Shown here: in pieces, positions 51,104 through 63,539 of the stretch
How positions within the stretch are numbered: the first letter of the stretch is position 1
Layout: each line of letters starts with the position of its first letter
Translations under genes and position numbers: made by a program
Assembly: GCA_013397075.1 (NCBI GenBank)
Contig: VWZS01002364.1
Coordinates: forward strand, 1,232,685-1,296,684
Length of the DNA: 64,000 bases
DNA from: Rhabdornis inornatus
Lineage: Eukaryota; Chordata; Aves; Passeriformes; Rhabdornithidae
Reading direction: 5' to 3'
The notes under the pieces: generated by a model
Database searches by the model: none
Told to the model about the DNA's origin: nothing
The model's input: the letters and a program-made list of their open reading frames with translations, nothing else

Positions 51104-51132
51104 CAAGGTTTGTTGTTTACCAACAAACCTTG
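51104..51132. other. Perfect hairpin, 12-bp arms, TTTAC loop
   Basis: CAAGGTTTGTTG at 51104-51115 and its exact reverse complement at 51121-51132 flank a five-base loop. No T-run follows on either strand close enough to call a terminator, and no family is known to me. Confidence 0.8.
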
Positions 51133-53469
51133 AAATAGAAATCCCACATGTAGGGCTATCACCACACGTGGTATATGTATTTTATTCAGATTTTCCAGTG
51201 GCTTTAATTTCTTCACTTTATTCTAGAACTACAAGCAAGCATATTATGTACAAAACAAGCTACTTTTTTTTTTTAACACATACCTGTTATACAAGTTATC
51301 CTGACAGATCTTTTAGAGCACTGAACTCAATTTTGACTGTACACTAAAATTTCCAGTTCTGCTTGTTCACCCCTTACCTTTTTTCCATTAGTATAAAGAC
51401 ACCTAAGGCATTTGATTACTCCCTGTCTTATCTTCTTGTCTGTCCCATGACCTACATGACTAAGCCTATTTGCCTTCCTCCACCATCCCCAGTTTTTGAG
51501 CTGTTGTCTAAGTTGCTGCTATTTAGATTTATTCTTGGAATTTGTCATCCACCAGGTTTTGCTTTAAAGCTCTTTAATTAGGGCCAAAAATCAATTATTT
51601 TCTTTCTATTAAGCATGAGTTAAGTTCTCAATGGTATTTTTTCCTGCATATCCATCTCTGTCTTTTTTTAAAAAAAGGAGGTGTCAAAGAAAGTACACTT
51701 TACATCAAATGCATGAGATGAAAGCATCAAATCAGACTCACTGAAAACTATCATTAGTAGAAATGACAGAATTGCCTATACTGCACCTTATTTTCCATAC
51801 ATGTAAAGTTAGGATAATAACTTACTTGACAAATATTCAGAAGCCTGTGGTTAAAATGCACCACAATAAGAAAATGAACACATTTATATATGCAACAGAA
51901 TGCATTAAAGCTACAAGGTTAGTTCTAAATCATTTATGAAATCAAAGATACAGCAAGTGAAATACACACACACAATCAGTCTTTCCTTATTAACCACCTG
52001 ATTCCCTAGTCATAGCAAAACTAATATTTCTTTGTTAAACAAAAATGTAAATTCTATAAGCTGTGTTATCTGAACACATTAGTACACAACAGAGCAGAAA
52101 TTCTTGTAGCTTTACAGGCATTTGAATTTGTAGGTATTCTATGTTTTGGAGATAGACAAAAATTCCTCTCTTTTTCTGTTTCTATTCATACAGTGCATAA
52201 ACACAACTGAAGGAACAGGTATTTCTTTCCAGGTATATGATTGTATTTGCTGGCATGAGAGAACTGCTAAGCACAAAAAGAAACATAAAAACTCCCAGAT
52301 GAAGTAGGCAGAAAAGTGCACTGAATAAATTCAATTATGTGGCTGTTGTCAGGCTATATGCTAGTTTACTATGTTCTATTATTCCATGACTATAAAACAG
52401 AATACAGTAGATTAATACACACAATAAAAGAGCCACCATCATTACTGCAGTTCAGTCTGACAATTCCCAAATTAATTAGCTTTTCCCCTGTGCATTCCAA
52501 AAGGAGAAAACCCAACATTACTGACTGGGAAGCAGGAAGAAGAGCTGCAGTGGCTGTTTCAGCAGTAAGCTGCTCCTTCAGAACAGGGGGCTCCTGAACT
52601 GCCAGCCTGGAAGAACTAGGCTAAACAACAGACATTTAAAAACCTTGATCATTCCCTCATCAAGTTGTTCCACACCTGCCTGTATCATGCCTTGCACACC
52701 CCACACTTCCACTGCTGAACTGATCGCAGGATCATACTGTCCAACCTCATTTTGAGAAAATCCTCTGCACAAATACCAGATGAAAAGCTGTTGAGAATTT
52801 ACCTTCCTAGTCAAGCACGCACAAGACAGCTTTCCTACTCTGTTTGTGTTACCACATATCTTTATCCATCTTATTTTCCATCTTAGTAAAATGGACTATC
52901 CTAACATTTATTGCAATTAGTTGAAGAGGCAACAGATGGAGCAGCTTTCATGTGTCCCATTCAAGATTATTCTCCCATACTCCCCACAGTACAATTCACA
53001 GCATATGCTCCTCATGCATCACTTTGGGGCCTTATCAGTTACCTTGTGGTTTGGGCTTTTTCATCCCCAGCCCCAAGCAGATAGAGTTTCTCTGTTTTGC
53101 CTGTAAAGCTCCAGTTGATGCTTTCTGTATTGTCGCCATTATTTAATCTCTAAAAACCACTGTTAGGTTAGCACCGTGCAGACCTGAATCTATGATCTCA
53201 CAGCACTGATGCATTTAGCTTTGGAAATGATTTTGTAGCCTCATATTCATTAGCCTTAGCTACAACAGAAAAACTGACAGAAACTACATCTTCTTTTTCC
53301 TCCCCTCCAATTCATACACAAATTGTTTACTGTGGATGAAAATGACAATTTAAAATATAAGAAGGTGCTAAAAAAAAAGGTATAGAAACACAAAATTATT
53401 TGGTGTTGTGCTGTTGGCTGCTGAAGCTTCCATCTCTTAGACTTTGATCATTTAGGGTAATCCGAAATC

Positions 53470-53494
53470 TGATAGGAGACAATTTCTCCTATCA
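53470..53494. other. Perfect hairpin, 10-bp arms, CAATT loop
   Basis: TGATAGGAGA and its exact reverse complement are separated by five bases within ANKRD50 intron. It is too short for a pre-miRNA by itself. Confidence 0.7.
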
Positions 53495-55205
53495 CAGATC
53501 AGCTTCACTTTACTACAAACTGAGGTTTTTTTCCTAATGTCCTGCTGAACTCTACTCCAGGAAAGTGCAGAAAAAGGATAGACAGCTCAGTGTATCATGC
53601 TCACTATCGCTACAGGAGAGCTGATATAGTTAAACCAAGACTTGTTAATTAACTGCTCAAAGATGGAGATCATTCTGAAATCCCATTCTGAACAGTTTTC
53701 CTCCTGAAGTTCATTCCTACCTTCCTGTTACTGTCATCTCCATACTGCTGGTATTGTCCTTAACCAACCTAGAACTTCTGAACAGTGCTCTCTTTCCTTC
53801 AGGACAACTCCATGATGCTGCAAATAACCTTAAATAAGGTGCTGCCAGGGCCCCTTCGTTCTCTCATGTTCTGAGATATCACAAATCTGTAGCACACAAC
53901 TATGCACAGGCAGGTGCCCATCTCCCCTTCTCCACATAAGCACTACCAGCTCTTAGTAGGACACGGCAAAGAAAAAAACCCAAGAAAAGATGCTGCTGGT
54001 GCTCTGTGGACTCACATGTAATCCTTTATTCCATTTTTCCCTCTCACTCCCATCAATTTAAACAGCAGCATCCACAGCTGAGCCCAAAAGTCTGATGGTC
54101 TTCTACCTGCACAGTCCTCACTTTGTGTGAAGGTCTCTGCAAACGTGACAGAGAGAAGAACCTGATACCAATTGGTTTGCCCCTTTTATTTCGTTATGCA
54201 AATTTCCCCAGCTGCCCTTCTTTTCATGATCTCATTTTCAGTTCTTTTTTCATGCTATCTTCTCACATTTTGATGTCAACAAGCAGAACAGGAACCTACC
54301 CACCTCCATTATTTCTGCAATACCTTTGAACACCTCTGTACAACTCAACCCTTGGGTCAATGCAATTCTTTTCTTGCCTTTTTTGCCTGATTATTTATTT
54401 TTCAGCAGTCATTCTTCAATCACAAAGTATCTCTGCATGAAATGTTGAGAACACTCCTGCTCCTGGACAAAGACAGGAGATTTCTCAGTGTACTGTACAT
54501 ATCATCACATACAAGAAACTGAAACCTCTTCAAGTCATTGCTTTCAGGAGACAATATTTCATTACTAGATTCTCCCAGTATAAAAGACACTACACCCTTT
54601 CTACTTCACAATCCACCAAATCCTTTTCATTGAAAAAGAAGAAAAGAAAAGAAACCTAAACCTTTGCACAAGCTATGAACATGTGCACAGAAAACTGAAG
54701 GGAAGGGAAATAATTAACAAGTAAGAATTGCTATGAAGGTCCACCTAACTAAACAGCTTATAGGAAAACCTGTAAGGTTTAAGTCTGAGCCACACTGATT
54801 AAAGCCAAAATGTTAATGCCTATAGAAGTAGAAGACAAAAAGGTCTATGTAAGTTGTCATTATTAAAATGCCTCGGGGAAACTTTCTTATGGTAATTTAA
54901 TCTGAAAAGGTTAAAACCTTAAACGGTATTATGTTCAGTCTGTAGGCTGTGCTTCCATACAATGAAAGAGGAACATACAGCTTGCTCTTGCAGAAACACT
55001 GACTGCTGCTATGTGACCCATTAACTCCACAGATTTAAGGGAAAAAGCCTAAAGAGAAACATGCCACAAAGCACTTAAGCTTCAGGCAATGCTAAACGGT
55101 TCTAATGGTCTGGAGAACACCAGAACACAGCTTCCTATGAAACCCAGCAGCAGTTACAAGTCTAAAGGCCCAGTTACATATAAATACTCAGAAGCTCCAG
55201 CAAAG

Positions 55206-55255
55206 TCAAGATGCTCTCACAAGAGCAAATTCAAGATGCTCTCACAAGGGCAAAT
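55206..55255. repeat. Tandem duplication, 2 x 25 bp
   Basis: Copies at 55206-55230 and 55231-55255 differ at one base (GAG versus GGG). This is a recent small duplication in the large intron. Confidence 0.92.
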
Positions 55256-58200
55256 TTACCTTCTGCAACTTCACTGGAAAGTTGGCAGATTCTTTTTAAC
55301 CTCTTGTGGCCTGTTCTTACAGAAATAGTTTCTCATCTCACCCATAAATTGGTATGATTTTCATTTGGTATCTTGCCTCCATCATTTCTGAGTATTAAAT
55401 AAATCCCAGATAAACAAAACAACTTGATTTTAACTGTAATGAGATTGTTTTTAACTGAAAACTCTTACTAAAAGGAGAATTCAGTCTTCTCTCAGATCAA
55501 GCTCTTCTGGGCTAGGGTCCAACTAGCTTCAGGATTCTAGTCAAGCATAAGTGAAAAATGTAGGAATGGACAAAAATCTGGGAAAGTACAGAAGCAGAAT
55601 GTTGCCTATTTACACACCTAAAACTGGTAAGAAAAATTCCCTTTAGAAACCGAACCCTTTTATTTAGGTAATGGATTTTTTAATGCCACATTTTTAGGTG
55701 TGACCTCTGAGGACAAAACAAAACGAATTATTAAATTTCAGGTTGAGATAAAAGAGAATAAAGCTCTATTCAAGGAAGTAAAAGGCCATCTCAAAAAGGA
55801 AAGAAAGAATTTATTCTCCATGTCTCTGGAGAACACCATAAGTAGTAAAAAACTTAGATTATAGCAAAAAAAAACCCAAAAAACAAAACACAATTCAGGG
55901 TAACATATGGACATACAGATTTTTTTTTTTTTTGAGAAGAACTGTGAAGCATAGGAGCAGATGAAGCCAGCATCTTCAATTTTTTCTGTCTGGCGAAGGA
56001 GATGCTGGACTTGATTTTTCTGAGCTCCCCTTCCAACCTTCTCAAGGTTCAAATCAGTCAATTGCACATTTGAATTTTACATTTGGTAAATGTCCCAAAA
56101 ACATACTGGAGGTTTAACAACTTTCTTCATTAAAAGGTCCTGTAAATTAATTTATAATGCATCTGCATCTTTCTTTGCATGAAACAGGATACAGTTAGTC
56201 CTTGCCTTTGTTTCTACCATTTATAGCTCTATGAAATTAAGAGAGTCTGACAAAACCTATATATTTACACCCTTCATGCAGTCACTGGAGAACTACAGCT
56301 CCCAAGATTGTACTGAAGCTCTGGAAGCAGAGGGAAAGGCTCTGCAGCAGCCCTTTCCAGAAGAAAGTAGATTAGATAAAAAGAGGTAGATCACCCCCAG
56401 ACAGTCTGAGTCATTTCTCATCAGTAAATTGATGATTCCCATCAGTGAACTGAACCAGCAGCTTTCAGGTTTCCAAGCTCAGGTATCTTTAACTGTCTCC
56501 AATGTGCTGCCTCTCACCTTTTCACAGCAGTCTCAGAACTTGGGTGCTGCAAACTGCAGTAGAAGCACATACTGTGGTTAATTCACTAGCAAGGAAAACT
56601 CCCAAGTTTGTAGGGTGCAATATCAAAACCCATTAAAATCAAGATACTTCTAATTCATCTCAAATTTACTCCAAAATGCACTCAAATTTTTTGCAATTAA
56701 GAATATGCTGCTCCAAAACCAGCAAAAAGCTCGCTAGTTAATTGTTCAACAAAGCCTACACAATCCATTGTAATTTTAATTCTATTACTGACTTCAAAGA
56801 TGGTACAAGGAGTTCTAGAAATGAACAGCTTCTTCACACTTCATCTGTTATCGTTTACATCTCAATGTCTAAATCTTTTCCTTCATCTAAGCAGGAAAAA
56901 TGCATTTCACTACTGCAGATTCAAAGTCCCTGGACAAAAGTCACAGAAGGTTTGCTCAACAAACCACTGTTTTTCTACATTGTCAAAGAATCCAGAACTT
57001 GAAATAAAACTTGTTACCCCCTTAACATTTAGATAGGAGTAAAAACTCCACCACCTACAATTTGCAATGATGAGACATCACTCTTGAGGGAAGAAAAAGA
57101 TAAATAACTTAGTAACATGGAAAGGTGAAAGGCTGGGAGAAGGAAGTGCTTGTTAGCACTGGCTGACACTCCGAGGTTTTTTCCTCCGAATTCTGCCCTT
57201 TATGAGATTTCCATTACATTGCCAAAGAGAAAACACCAGAGGCTCAATCCTTCGGAGTTCTCCAAGCAAGCAGCAGAAACTTAACATAGATAACAGCAAT
57301 TGGCACAAGACCTGCTGCACTTTAGCGCTGTCCAAGGGAGATCCACACAGCCCATGCAAGGCTTTCAAATTTAATCAACATAAACTCCTGCTTCAAACTT
57401 CTCTGCAGTCAGCAGAGAACCTTACATGATCACATGTAATAACTCACACCTCTCACACTCAAGTCTACAGGTATTTGCATATTCTAGAGAACTATAAAAC
57501 TGTTTGGCTTTCTACATCACTTAAATTACAAGGCAAATCTGTTTTGCATGCAGAGATCAGGAGTTAGAAACAGAAGAAAAGCTGTGATAGTCTGAGAATC
57601 TGCAAAAGGAACCACTGCACTGAATTTAGCACCAGCATGTATAGAATCTGGTGTCCTTTCTGAAAAAAAGAAAAAAATACTTAAGCTCTGGGGTATAGCT
57701 TCCCCATGTTCATTTTTGGTGAAGAGGATGTAACACCACCTTGAGAAAACTTCTGTGAAGCTCTTAAAGAGTAATAGATTTGTTCAGCAGCTCTTTCTGG
57801 TTTGGTGGCTTTATTTCTTTTAAATTTCTGAGTTTTTTGGGTCTACTGATTAGGGACATCTACTTGCACAGGAATGCAAGTTTAGCAATGCAATAAGTGG
57901 AAACCTGAATTCACAGCTTCATTCTTTTTCACAATAAAAATCACTTAGACCCTCTTACTTTAAAGTAATTGGATGAGAAATTCTTTTGTAATAAAATGTT
58001 AGGATACTTCACAAGCAAAAAACGCTTGGACACCGCTGACCCAAATTCAGTATGTGACAAATAAGGATGTGTAAAGTTTCACAAGACTTGAAGTTCTCTG
58101 AAAAGAAATTCAGAAGCTGGAAAGAAAACTTCACCTGTGAGTGAGACCAAAGCAGCTCCACCCACACCAACCTGCTGGGAGATACGGAAATTCACCATTT

Positions 58201-61200
58201 TTTGGTGATTTATTAATTGCAGCAACACACCCAAGTAAAATTCAAAGTTTGGTTTAAGTTTGTACCAGACCAACACACACTAAAGGTGAGCTTGGCAGAA
58301 GTTTAAAAACATGATGCTATTTAAGACCTTCCACCTCTAAATTCTCTGTCCCAAGAGCTTTGGTCTTGGGTATCTTTCAAAGCCAAGAGCAACGGCTGCA
58401 AAACAAATCAGCTCTGTAGGGTAAACTATGCTCACACTTGTAGTGACAGACACTGTCTGAGCTGTGAATGAAGCAAGCTCTGCCTCCCAGCAGTAATCCC
58501 AACTGCAGCACAACCCATGGGAATTACATGCCTTTCCTACTGTCTGAAGGTGTTTAATGTCATCTCCTCTGTCTGAAAAACATAAACCAGGAACATAAGG
58601 GAAATGCCTTTCTACAGCCTAGTTTACACAAATTTCAGCATCATCCACAGAGTTCCTCTCTGCCCTCATGGCCTTGGATAAGTGGTATCTGCCTGCATTC
58701 CTACTGGAAGCATAAACTTGCTGCAGCAAAACCAAAACAACCCTACAGACTGCACTGCAAAATTTGGGTTATTCAGAATTTGTACCAATGGGGAAGAAGA
58801 GCCTAATAGACCTTTTGAATTAAATCCTTTGTTTATCACATCATTTCTTAACTTCTGGTGTCTGTAACATCTTTTCCTTCCCTTCTGCTTTACTTTCACT
58901 GGAAATTTGAAGGTTCAGCACTCTCCCTCACACTTTAAGCTGCTTTCTGCTCCAGCACTGAGTGCCTGATAAGAAAAGTGCTGTAAGTAGCTGTTCTTTC
59001 TCTCAGCTGTCAGTGCAGCAACAAATGCAAAACACTAAATACATTTGTATAATTCAGCCCTTCCTGTTCTTCAAAACTGCAAGATCTGCCCCTGAAAGAA
59101 TTTTTAGGGCATTTAAAGCTTATAAATGCATGAGAAGTTTTTAAGATGAGTCATTTAACAGCATGAGAAACGTCTTAACTCTGAGGGTCATCACTCGCAC
59201 AAGTATCACCATGACCATCAGGACTGCTGAAAATCTATTTAAGAAACATCCTTCAGGAAAACATGCCACTATTTTAACTAACAAACTTTATATTGTTTAT
59301 AAATTGGCATGTTACACGACACGAGGAAGCTTTTCTTTCTCAGTATTTCCAGGACAATTAGCACAAAAATAAGAGTGGCATCATCTTGTTTAGCACTTAT
59401 TAAGTGAAGTCTTTCCATTTTAGGCCATGAATACATGGCTGGGTCTGGAGCAGCTGTGAAAAGCAGAGCAAAAATTTGACAGTGCCTTTAAAGAAAAAAT
59501 AATCTTTCTCCTCTTCTACTGAGTAAACTAAAATAAGGCACAAATCGATGAAGCACTGAGACAAGCACTTTGTGCTTCTTCAGTGCCTTTACACAATGAG
59601 AGATGCAGTCATCTGACTGGAAAGTCTTCCTAGAACTCATTTCACATCACAACAACTTTCACTTGACATAAACTATGAACACACTGGAGCAGAGGATTGA
59701 AGTGCTCCGCGGCAAGTCTTAGAAACCACGGAACACCCTGAACTATAATTCTGTTAAAACATTCTTTGCACGGTTTATACACTAGCAAAGGTTCAATCAA
59801 ACAAAAGACTGAGGTGTCTGATGGTGGGCAGGGGTTGCCAAGTGCCTCTTGTTTGTGGACAGAGATTGTATCAGCCAGCAGAACAAGCTCGTGGTGCTGC
59901 TGTCAACAGCCACCTCCTGGTCCCCTGCCACAGTGCTGAAAACCGATATTCCCAGCACAGCACCTCGTCCCCAACACCTCATCTCCCTCAAACCTGAAAC
60001 AGGACAATGAAGACCATCCACCACAGCTGCTTTTGAGAGCAGGAGATCAGGGTAAGTGGGAGCAAGGGAATACATGAAGGACAAAAAGAAAAATCTCCTA
60101 GACTGAAGCTGTTGCACTACCCCGTAAGTATTGTTAGTGTTATAAAAGGAGTTCACAATCACTGCTGCAAAATTTGAGAAGGAAAAGACTATTGGTGGAT
60201 GTTGTGCCTATTTTATTTTGCCAGTACAAAACCAAGAACTATGTATATTGACCTACTCCAAACAGCCCCATCATTAAACCTTAAGTTCATAAAAATCAGT
60301 CTAAACAAGTATATCTTATATTTTATATTTCTAGGTTTCATTTTTGTCTAAAGACACTTACCTAGCTCCTGTTCTGTGCAGTAAGGCAATCACTTTTAGA
60401 ACAGAGGAAGGATTCCAGCTCTTACTGAGAACTCGCCTGTGCTAAATTATTAAGATTTCCCTGCAATAGACTTTTAACCATAAACAGGCTCTTACTCACC
60501 AGAATAATCCACTTTCATGATTTTAAAAGACTGCCTGAAGCTAGAAGGCCAGTCTGCTATTCCATTTACAGACACTTAATTGCACCCAGTTTTTATTCAT
60601 TAGAATTTAAGAGCGCTTAATACCTCTGAAATTAGGACCCTAGTAGCTGTTACAAGTTGCATATTCGCTTAGGAGCAAACAAAAAATCCAGAACTAGTCT
60701 CGGTTTAGACTATTTGTTTAAAGACACTACACTGAGAACAATGTAGACATGCATCCTGTTTATTCAGCAGGCAAGGACACAACAGCCATCAGGGCTAGAA
60801 GGCTCTTTTACACCACCATGACAATGCGAGCAAGCACCACAGCTCAACCTCAGTACTTGTCTCCACAATCCTAGTCGTCACGAAAGAAAAAATAGAAGAG
60901 AGGAATTTTATACTGGAGACAAGCAATAAACTCTCAAGTACCACAAGAAGTTACAGTACCAAAAAAATTTCATTTTAACCAATATTCCAGAGAAGTTTTA
61001 TACTGGCAACACCATCATTTAAAGCTTTGCTGATAAAGACAAGCCTCATCCTTCATGAATTTTCCTTGAGACCCAAAGGAATAAAGACCAATAGACACAC
61101 ACTGACACAGGCTGTGCGCAAGACTGCACGTTGTTCTAAGTGTATCTATGGATATACACTGCTATAGACATGTAATATATCCTCTCAAATATCCTTATCC

Positions 61201-61484
61201 TCACAGAAACATAATTATCAGTGACATACACGGGAGACTACGGTTTGCTAGGGAACACTAACAAAAAAAAAATTCTGTTTCTTTTCCATTCAGCTTAGAT
61301 AGCAGACAAACCTCTTAAGGGGCAGGATGAGCCCTCTTGATCAATTTCTGATTCCCTCAACACTTTGAAGTACTTACAGAAGAAGTAGCAATAAAGATTT
61401 GACACAATCTGTGCATATTGTGAGAAGCAACATAAGGAGTTAATTGACATTTTCCTACCACATATTTTTAGACAAACATAAAAC

Positions 61485-61590
61485 CGATGTGCTGGATCAG
61501 ACCCAGAGATCCATTAACCCAGTTTCCTCTTAGACAGAGCATGTTACTGGAAGCTTTTCCAAGGGTCCTGTAAGGTCTGTTTCAGGTCTG
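61485..61590. repeat. Possible ancient interspersed repeat
   Basis: GTGCTGGATCAGACCCAGAG followed by ATCCATTAACCCAGTTTCCT resembles an old repeat motif widespread in birds and turtles, probably CR1-related. The assignment is from memory of the motif only. Confidence 0.35.
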
Positions 61591-61972
61591 TGAAGGACAA
61601 CTGCCCTACCTTTATGGCACATGGGAGACCATGGACTAGGTATTTTCCACTCTGAAGTCAATTACTTTCAAGTCTTTCCAAAACACCCAGTGACATCTGA
61701 GGGTACTAATATACAAATGTAAATAAAATCACTATTAATAATAAACTTTGTTTTAAAAGTAAATATTTATTTATGTCAGCTATAACGACAAAGTTAGATT
61801 TTTCCATGGTAAGTCTGCACACTCTGACAGAGATAACAAGCCATGAAACAAACGTGTTTTAAACTATCTGCATCTTAGGCTCACTGGAAGGAAGACCTAA
61901 CCAGCAGATTTTTCTTGTTTGTTGTATTTTGGGTTTGTTTTCAATAGGGTGGTTTTTTTGTTTGTTTTTTAC

Positions 61973-62451
61973 CTTTTAAATGCTTCAGCAGGGTTCCTCT
62001 CACATTCCCCGGGCTGCAAGAGACTTTGAACAGCAGGATCTCTTAGTTTGTCCTCATATCCCTGGATCAGTCCACTGCGGCATATCTGTGTGACTAAACC
62101 TCTGATAAAGCCTCCGACACAGAGCGTGTCAGAGTCCTGTGCCCTGCAGAAATGGAAGGCCAGGGCCTGGCGATGTAAGCCTCTCTGCAGGTTGGCAGGT
62201 GAGCTTGGCCACAGTAACTCAGTGCAGAGGGCTGTCTTCCCACTACCGGGCCCTCCTACCAACAACACACCCCAGGCAGCTCCTTTCCCAGGGACAGCAC
62301 CGGTGTTATTCCCAGCATTCGCTACAAGACACGGTTTGTTGGCAATGCTGCCACTGCAGCTCGCTTTCTCCTGGAGGCAGTGCTGAAGCTTGTGGAAAAC
62401 CCACTCCCTACAGTAGAACTGCTTTCCCTGCAGCAAGCTGGTTTGAGCCAT
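61973..62451 (-). CDS. ANKRD50: ANKRD50 coding exon 1 (start codon, P-loop/Walker A)
   Basis: This exon encodes residues 1-159 and two bases of codon 160. The product opens MAQTSLLQGKQ, which I recognise as ANKRD50. It carries a P-loop GGPGSGKT at about residues 66-73, the nucleotide-binding Walker A of a NACHT/STAND-like NTPase module. The ATG at 62451 is supported by a purine at -3 and G at +4, and by an in-frame TGA at 62481-62479, ten codons upstream with no ATG between. The exon ends ...AAAAG|GTAAAA, with donor GT at 62972-free minus coordinates 62 kb block, precisely 61972-61971, leaving a phase 2 junction. Splicing to 41936 restores an Arg codon followed by CILLPLL, the expected continuation. 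ANKRD50 acts at endosomes in SNX27-retromer-dependent recycling (family knowledge). Splice sites are read from sequence, not from transcripts. Confidence 0.95.
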
Positions 62452-62452
62452 T

Positions 62453-62482
62453 TTATAAAGCTTCTTCTCTGGGATGTGTCAT
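62453..62482 (-). promoter_or_regulatory. Minimal uORF ending one base before the ANKRD50 start codon
   Basis: An ATG at 62482-62480 opens a nine-codon frame (MTHPREEAL) whose TAA at 62455-62453 is separated from the main ATG by a single A. The arrangement TAAAATG permits termination-reinitiation or competition with the main start. It is certain in the DNA and very likely within the same exon as the start codon. Its effect on translation is inferred. Confidence 0.5.
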
Positions 62483-62661
62483 AAGCTGTGGCACATCTTC
62501 AGCATCTCAGGAGTGTTCATCCGGCACAGGACAACCTTGTGCACACAACTTGACAGAGGTGACAGCAGCCAGCCACCCTTCCCCGCTAAACTCAGCAGCC
62601 TCTCCTCTGCAGGAAGGGTGTCACTCCATCCGTGTGCTGTGCTGGGATCAGCACGGCACAA
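62479..62661 (-). other. Upstream ORF (60 codons) in the ANKRD50 leader, in the main frame
   Basis: A 60-codon reading frame with several internal ATGs ends in TGA at 62481-62479. It lies in the same frame as the ANKRD50 start, which follows ten codons later. It shows no domain I recognise. If this stretch is in the mature 5' UTR it could act as a translation-repressing uORF. Random ORFs of this size are common, so coding function is unproven. Confidence 0.3.
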
Positions 62662-62818
62662 TCACAGCTCAGCTGACATCGTGCAGCGGTGCCTGGGACC
62701 AGCCCTCAGCAAGACTTCTGCTGTGGCTCACAAGTTCCTGCAGCTCCATGGCTGCATCTGTGGCTCAGGCAGTTGTGTGTGTTCCCAGCGTACAAGGGAG
62801 ACAATACATCTGGAAAAG

Positions 62819-63539
62819 CTGAGGGAAAGCCAACTTTGCAGTGTATACTAAATGCCTTTCAACTCTAGGCATTAATCTCTCTGGATATACATACAGAAGA
62901 AGCTGTCCATAATAAAATGTTCCTTCTGGGAATTTCATAAAAAAAAAAGAAAGTGATTTCTCTTCAGAGTACTATATACACACCACAAACGTGGCAAGTA
63001 CCACTGACTAAAGCAGCCAGTCTGGACAGCGAGCTTTGCAGACTTCATACATCTGCGAGAGTGTCCGAGAAGTGCTTCACATTATGGTTTCTTATGCAGT
63101 ACAGGCGACAGGGAAAAGAAATGCACGTTTACAGCTTCTTATTTCAATACATTCGTAGTGTCTTCCTCGGGAACTTGGATTCCTACTGAACCTGTTCTCA
63201 GGTATCGCAATCGCAAGATATCGGCAGAGACAACATCTTCCCCTAGAGCTCTGAAATAAAGGAGACAGCACTTTTAACCCTACATGCAAATCACAATTCA
63301 GTCAGCTGCGAACGCAGACAACAAAGACCAAAGTCAAGGGCTCGAGTTCCTTATTTTTGCTAGCACTGTTAAATTTATCAAGACAGCCGTTTCAAAGAAA
63401 ATTTGTCGTTACGAGGTGCGATCAGCCACACGCAAAAAAAACAACAATAAACAATGAGCAGATATGACAGTGGCCGCAAAACCACGGCAAGTCTTGCATT
63501 TTCTCCCGAGGAGAACCGAATATATCCTTTCATCCTAGA
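62819..63539. other. ANKRD50 first intron or additional 5' UTR
   Basis: Between the CpG island and the candidate start-exon acceptor. An alternative acceptor TCCTTTATTTCAG at 63253-63251 could place part of this in the leader. No coding sequence was recognised. Confidence 0.5.

Larger units (their letters stand above)
41937..61972 (-). other. ANKRD50: ANKRD50 intron between coding exons 1 and 2 (about 20 kb, phase 2)
   Basis: The intron is bounded by GTAAAA and TTCCAG. It is AT-rich. It holds a rearranged CR1 with reverse-transcriptase remnants (44.6-45.1 kb), an older CR1 (49.1-49.4 kb), a short CR1 end (50.57 kb), a possible old repeat at 61.5 kb, two small tandem duplications and three short hairpins, each listed separately. 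I saw no other coding exon: the ORFs here are short, unconserved in appearance and in both orientations. Confidence 0.85.
62452..62818 (-). other. ANKRD50: Probable 5' UTR part of the ANKRD50 start-codon exon
   Basis: The bases just upstream of the ATG have no donor before the coding part, so they are probably transcribed. A good acceptor, GGCTTTCCCTCAG, would start the exon at 62818. A second, TCCTTTATTTCAG, would start it at 63250. Sequence alone does not choose between them. The segment contains two uORFs described separately. Confidence refers to this being 5' UTR, not to its exact left boundary. Confidence 0.5.

Noticed and set aside
51104..51132. Intrinsic terminator or CRISPR-like repeat
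   Set aside because: It is a single hairpin in a vertebrate intron without a T-run or repeated spacers.
62139..62822. 227-codon plus-strand ORF opposite the start exon
   Set aside because: It is antisense to ANKRD50 coding exon 1 and has no recognisable domain or start context of note.
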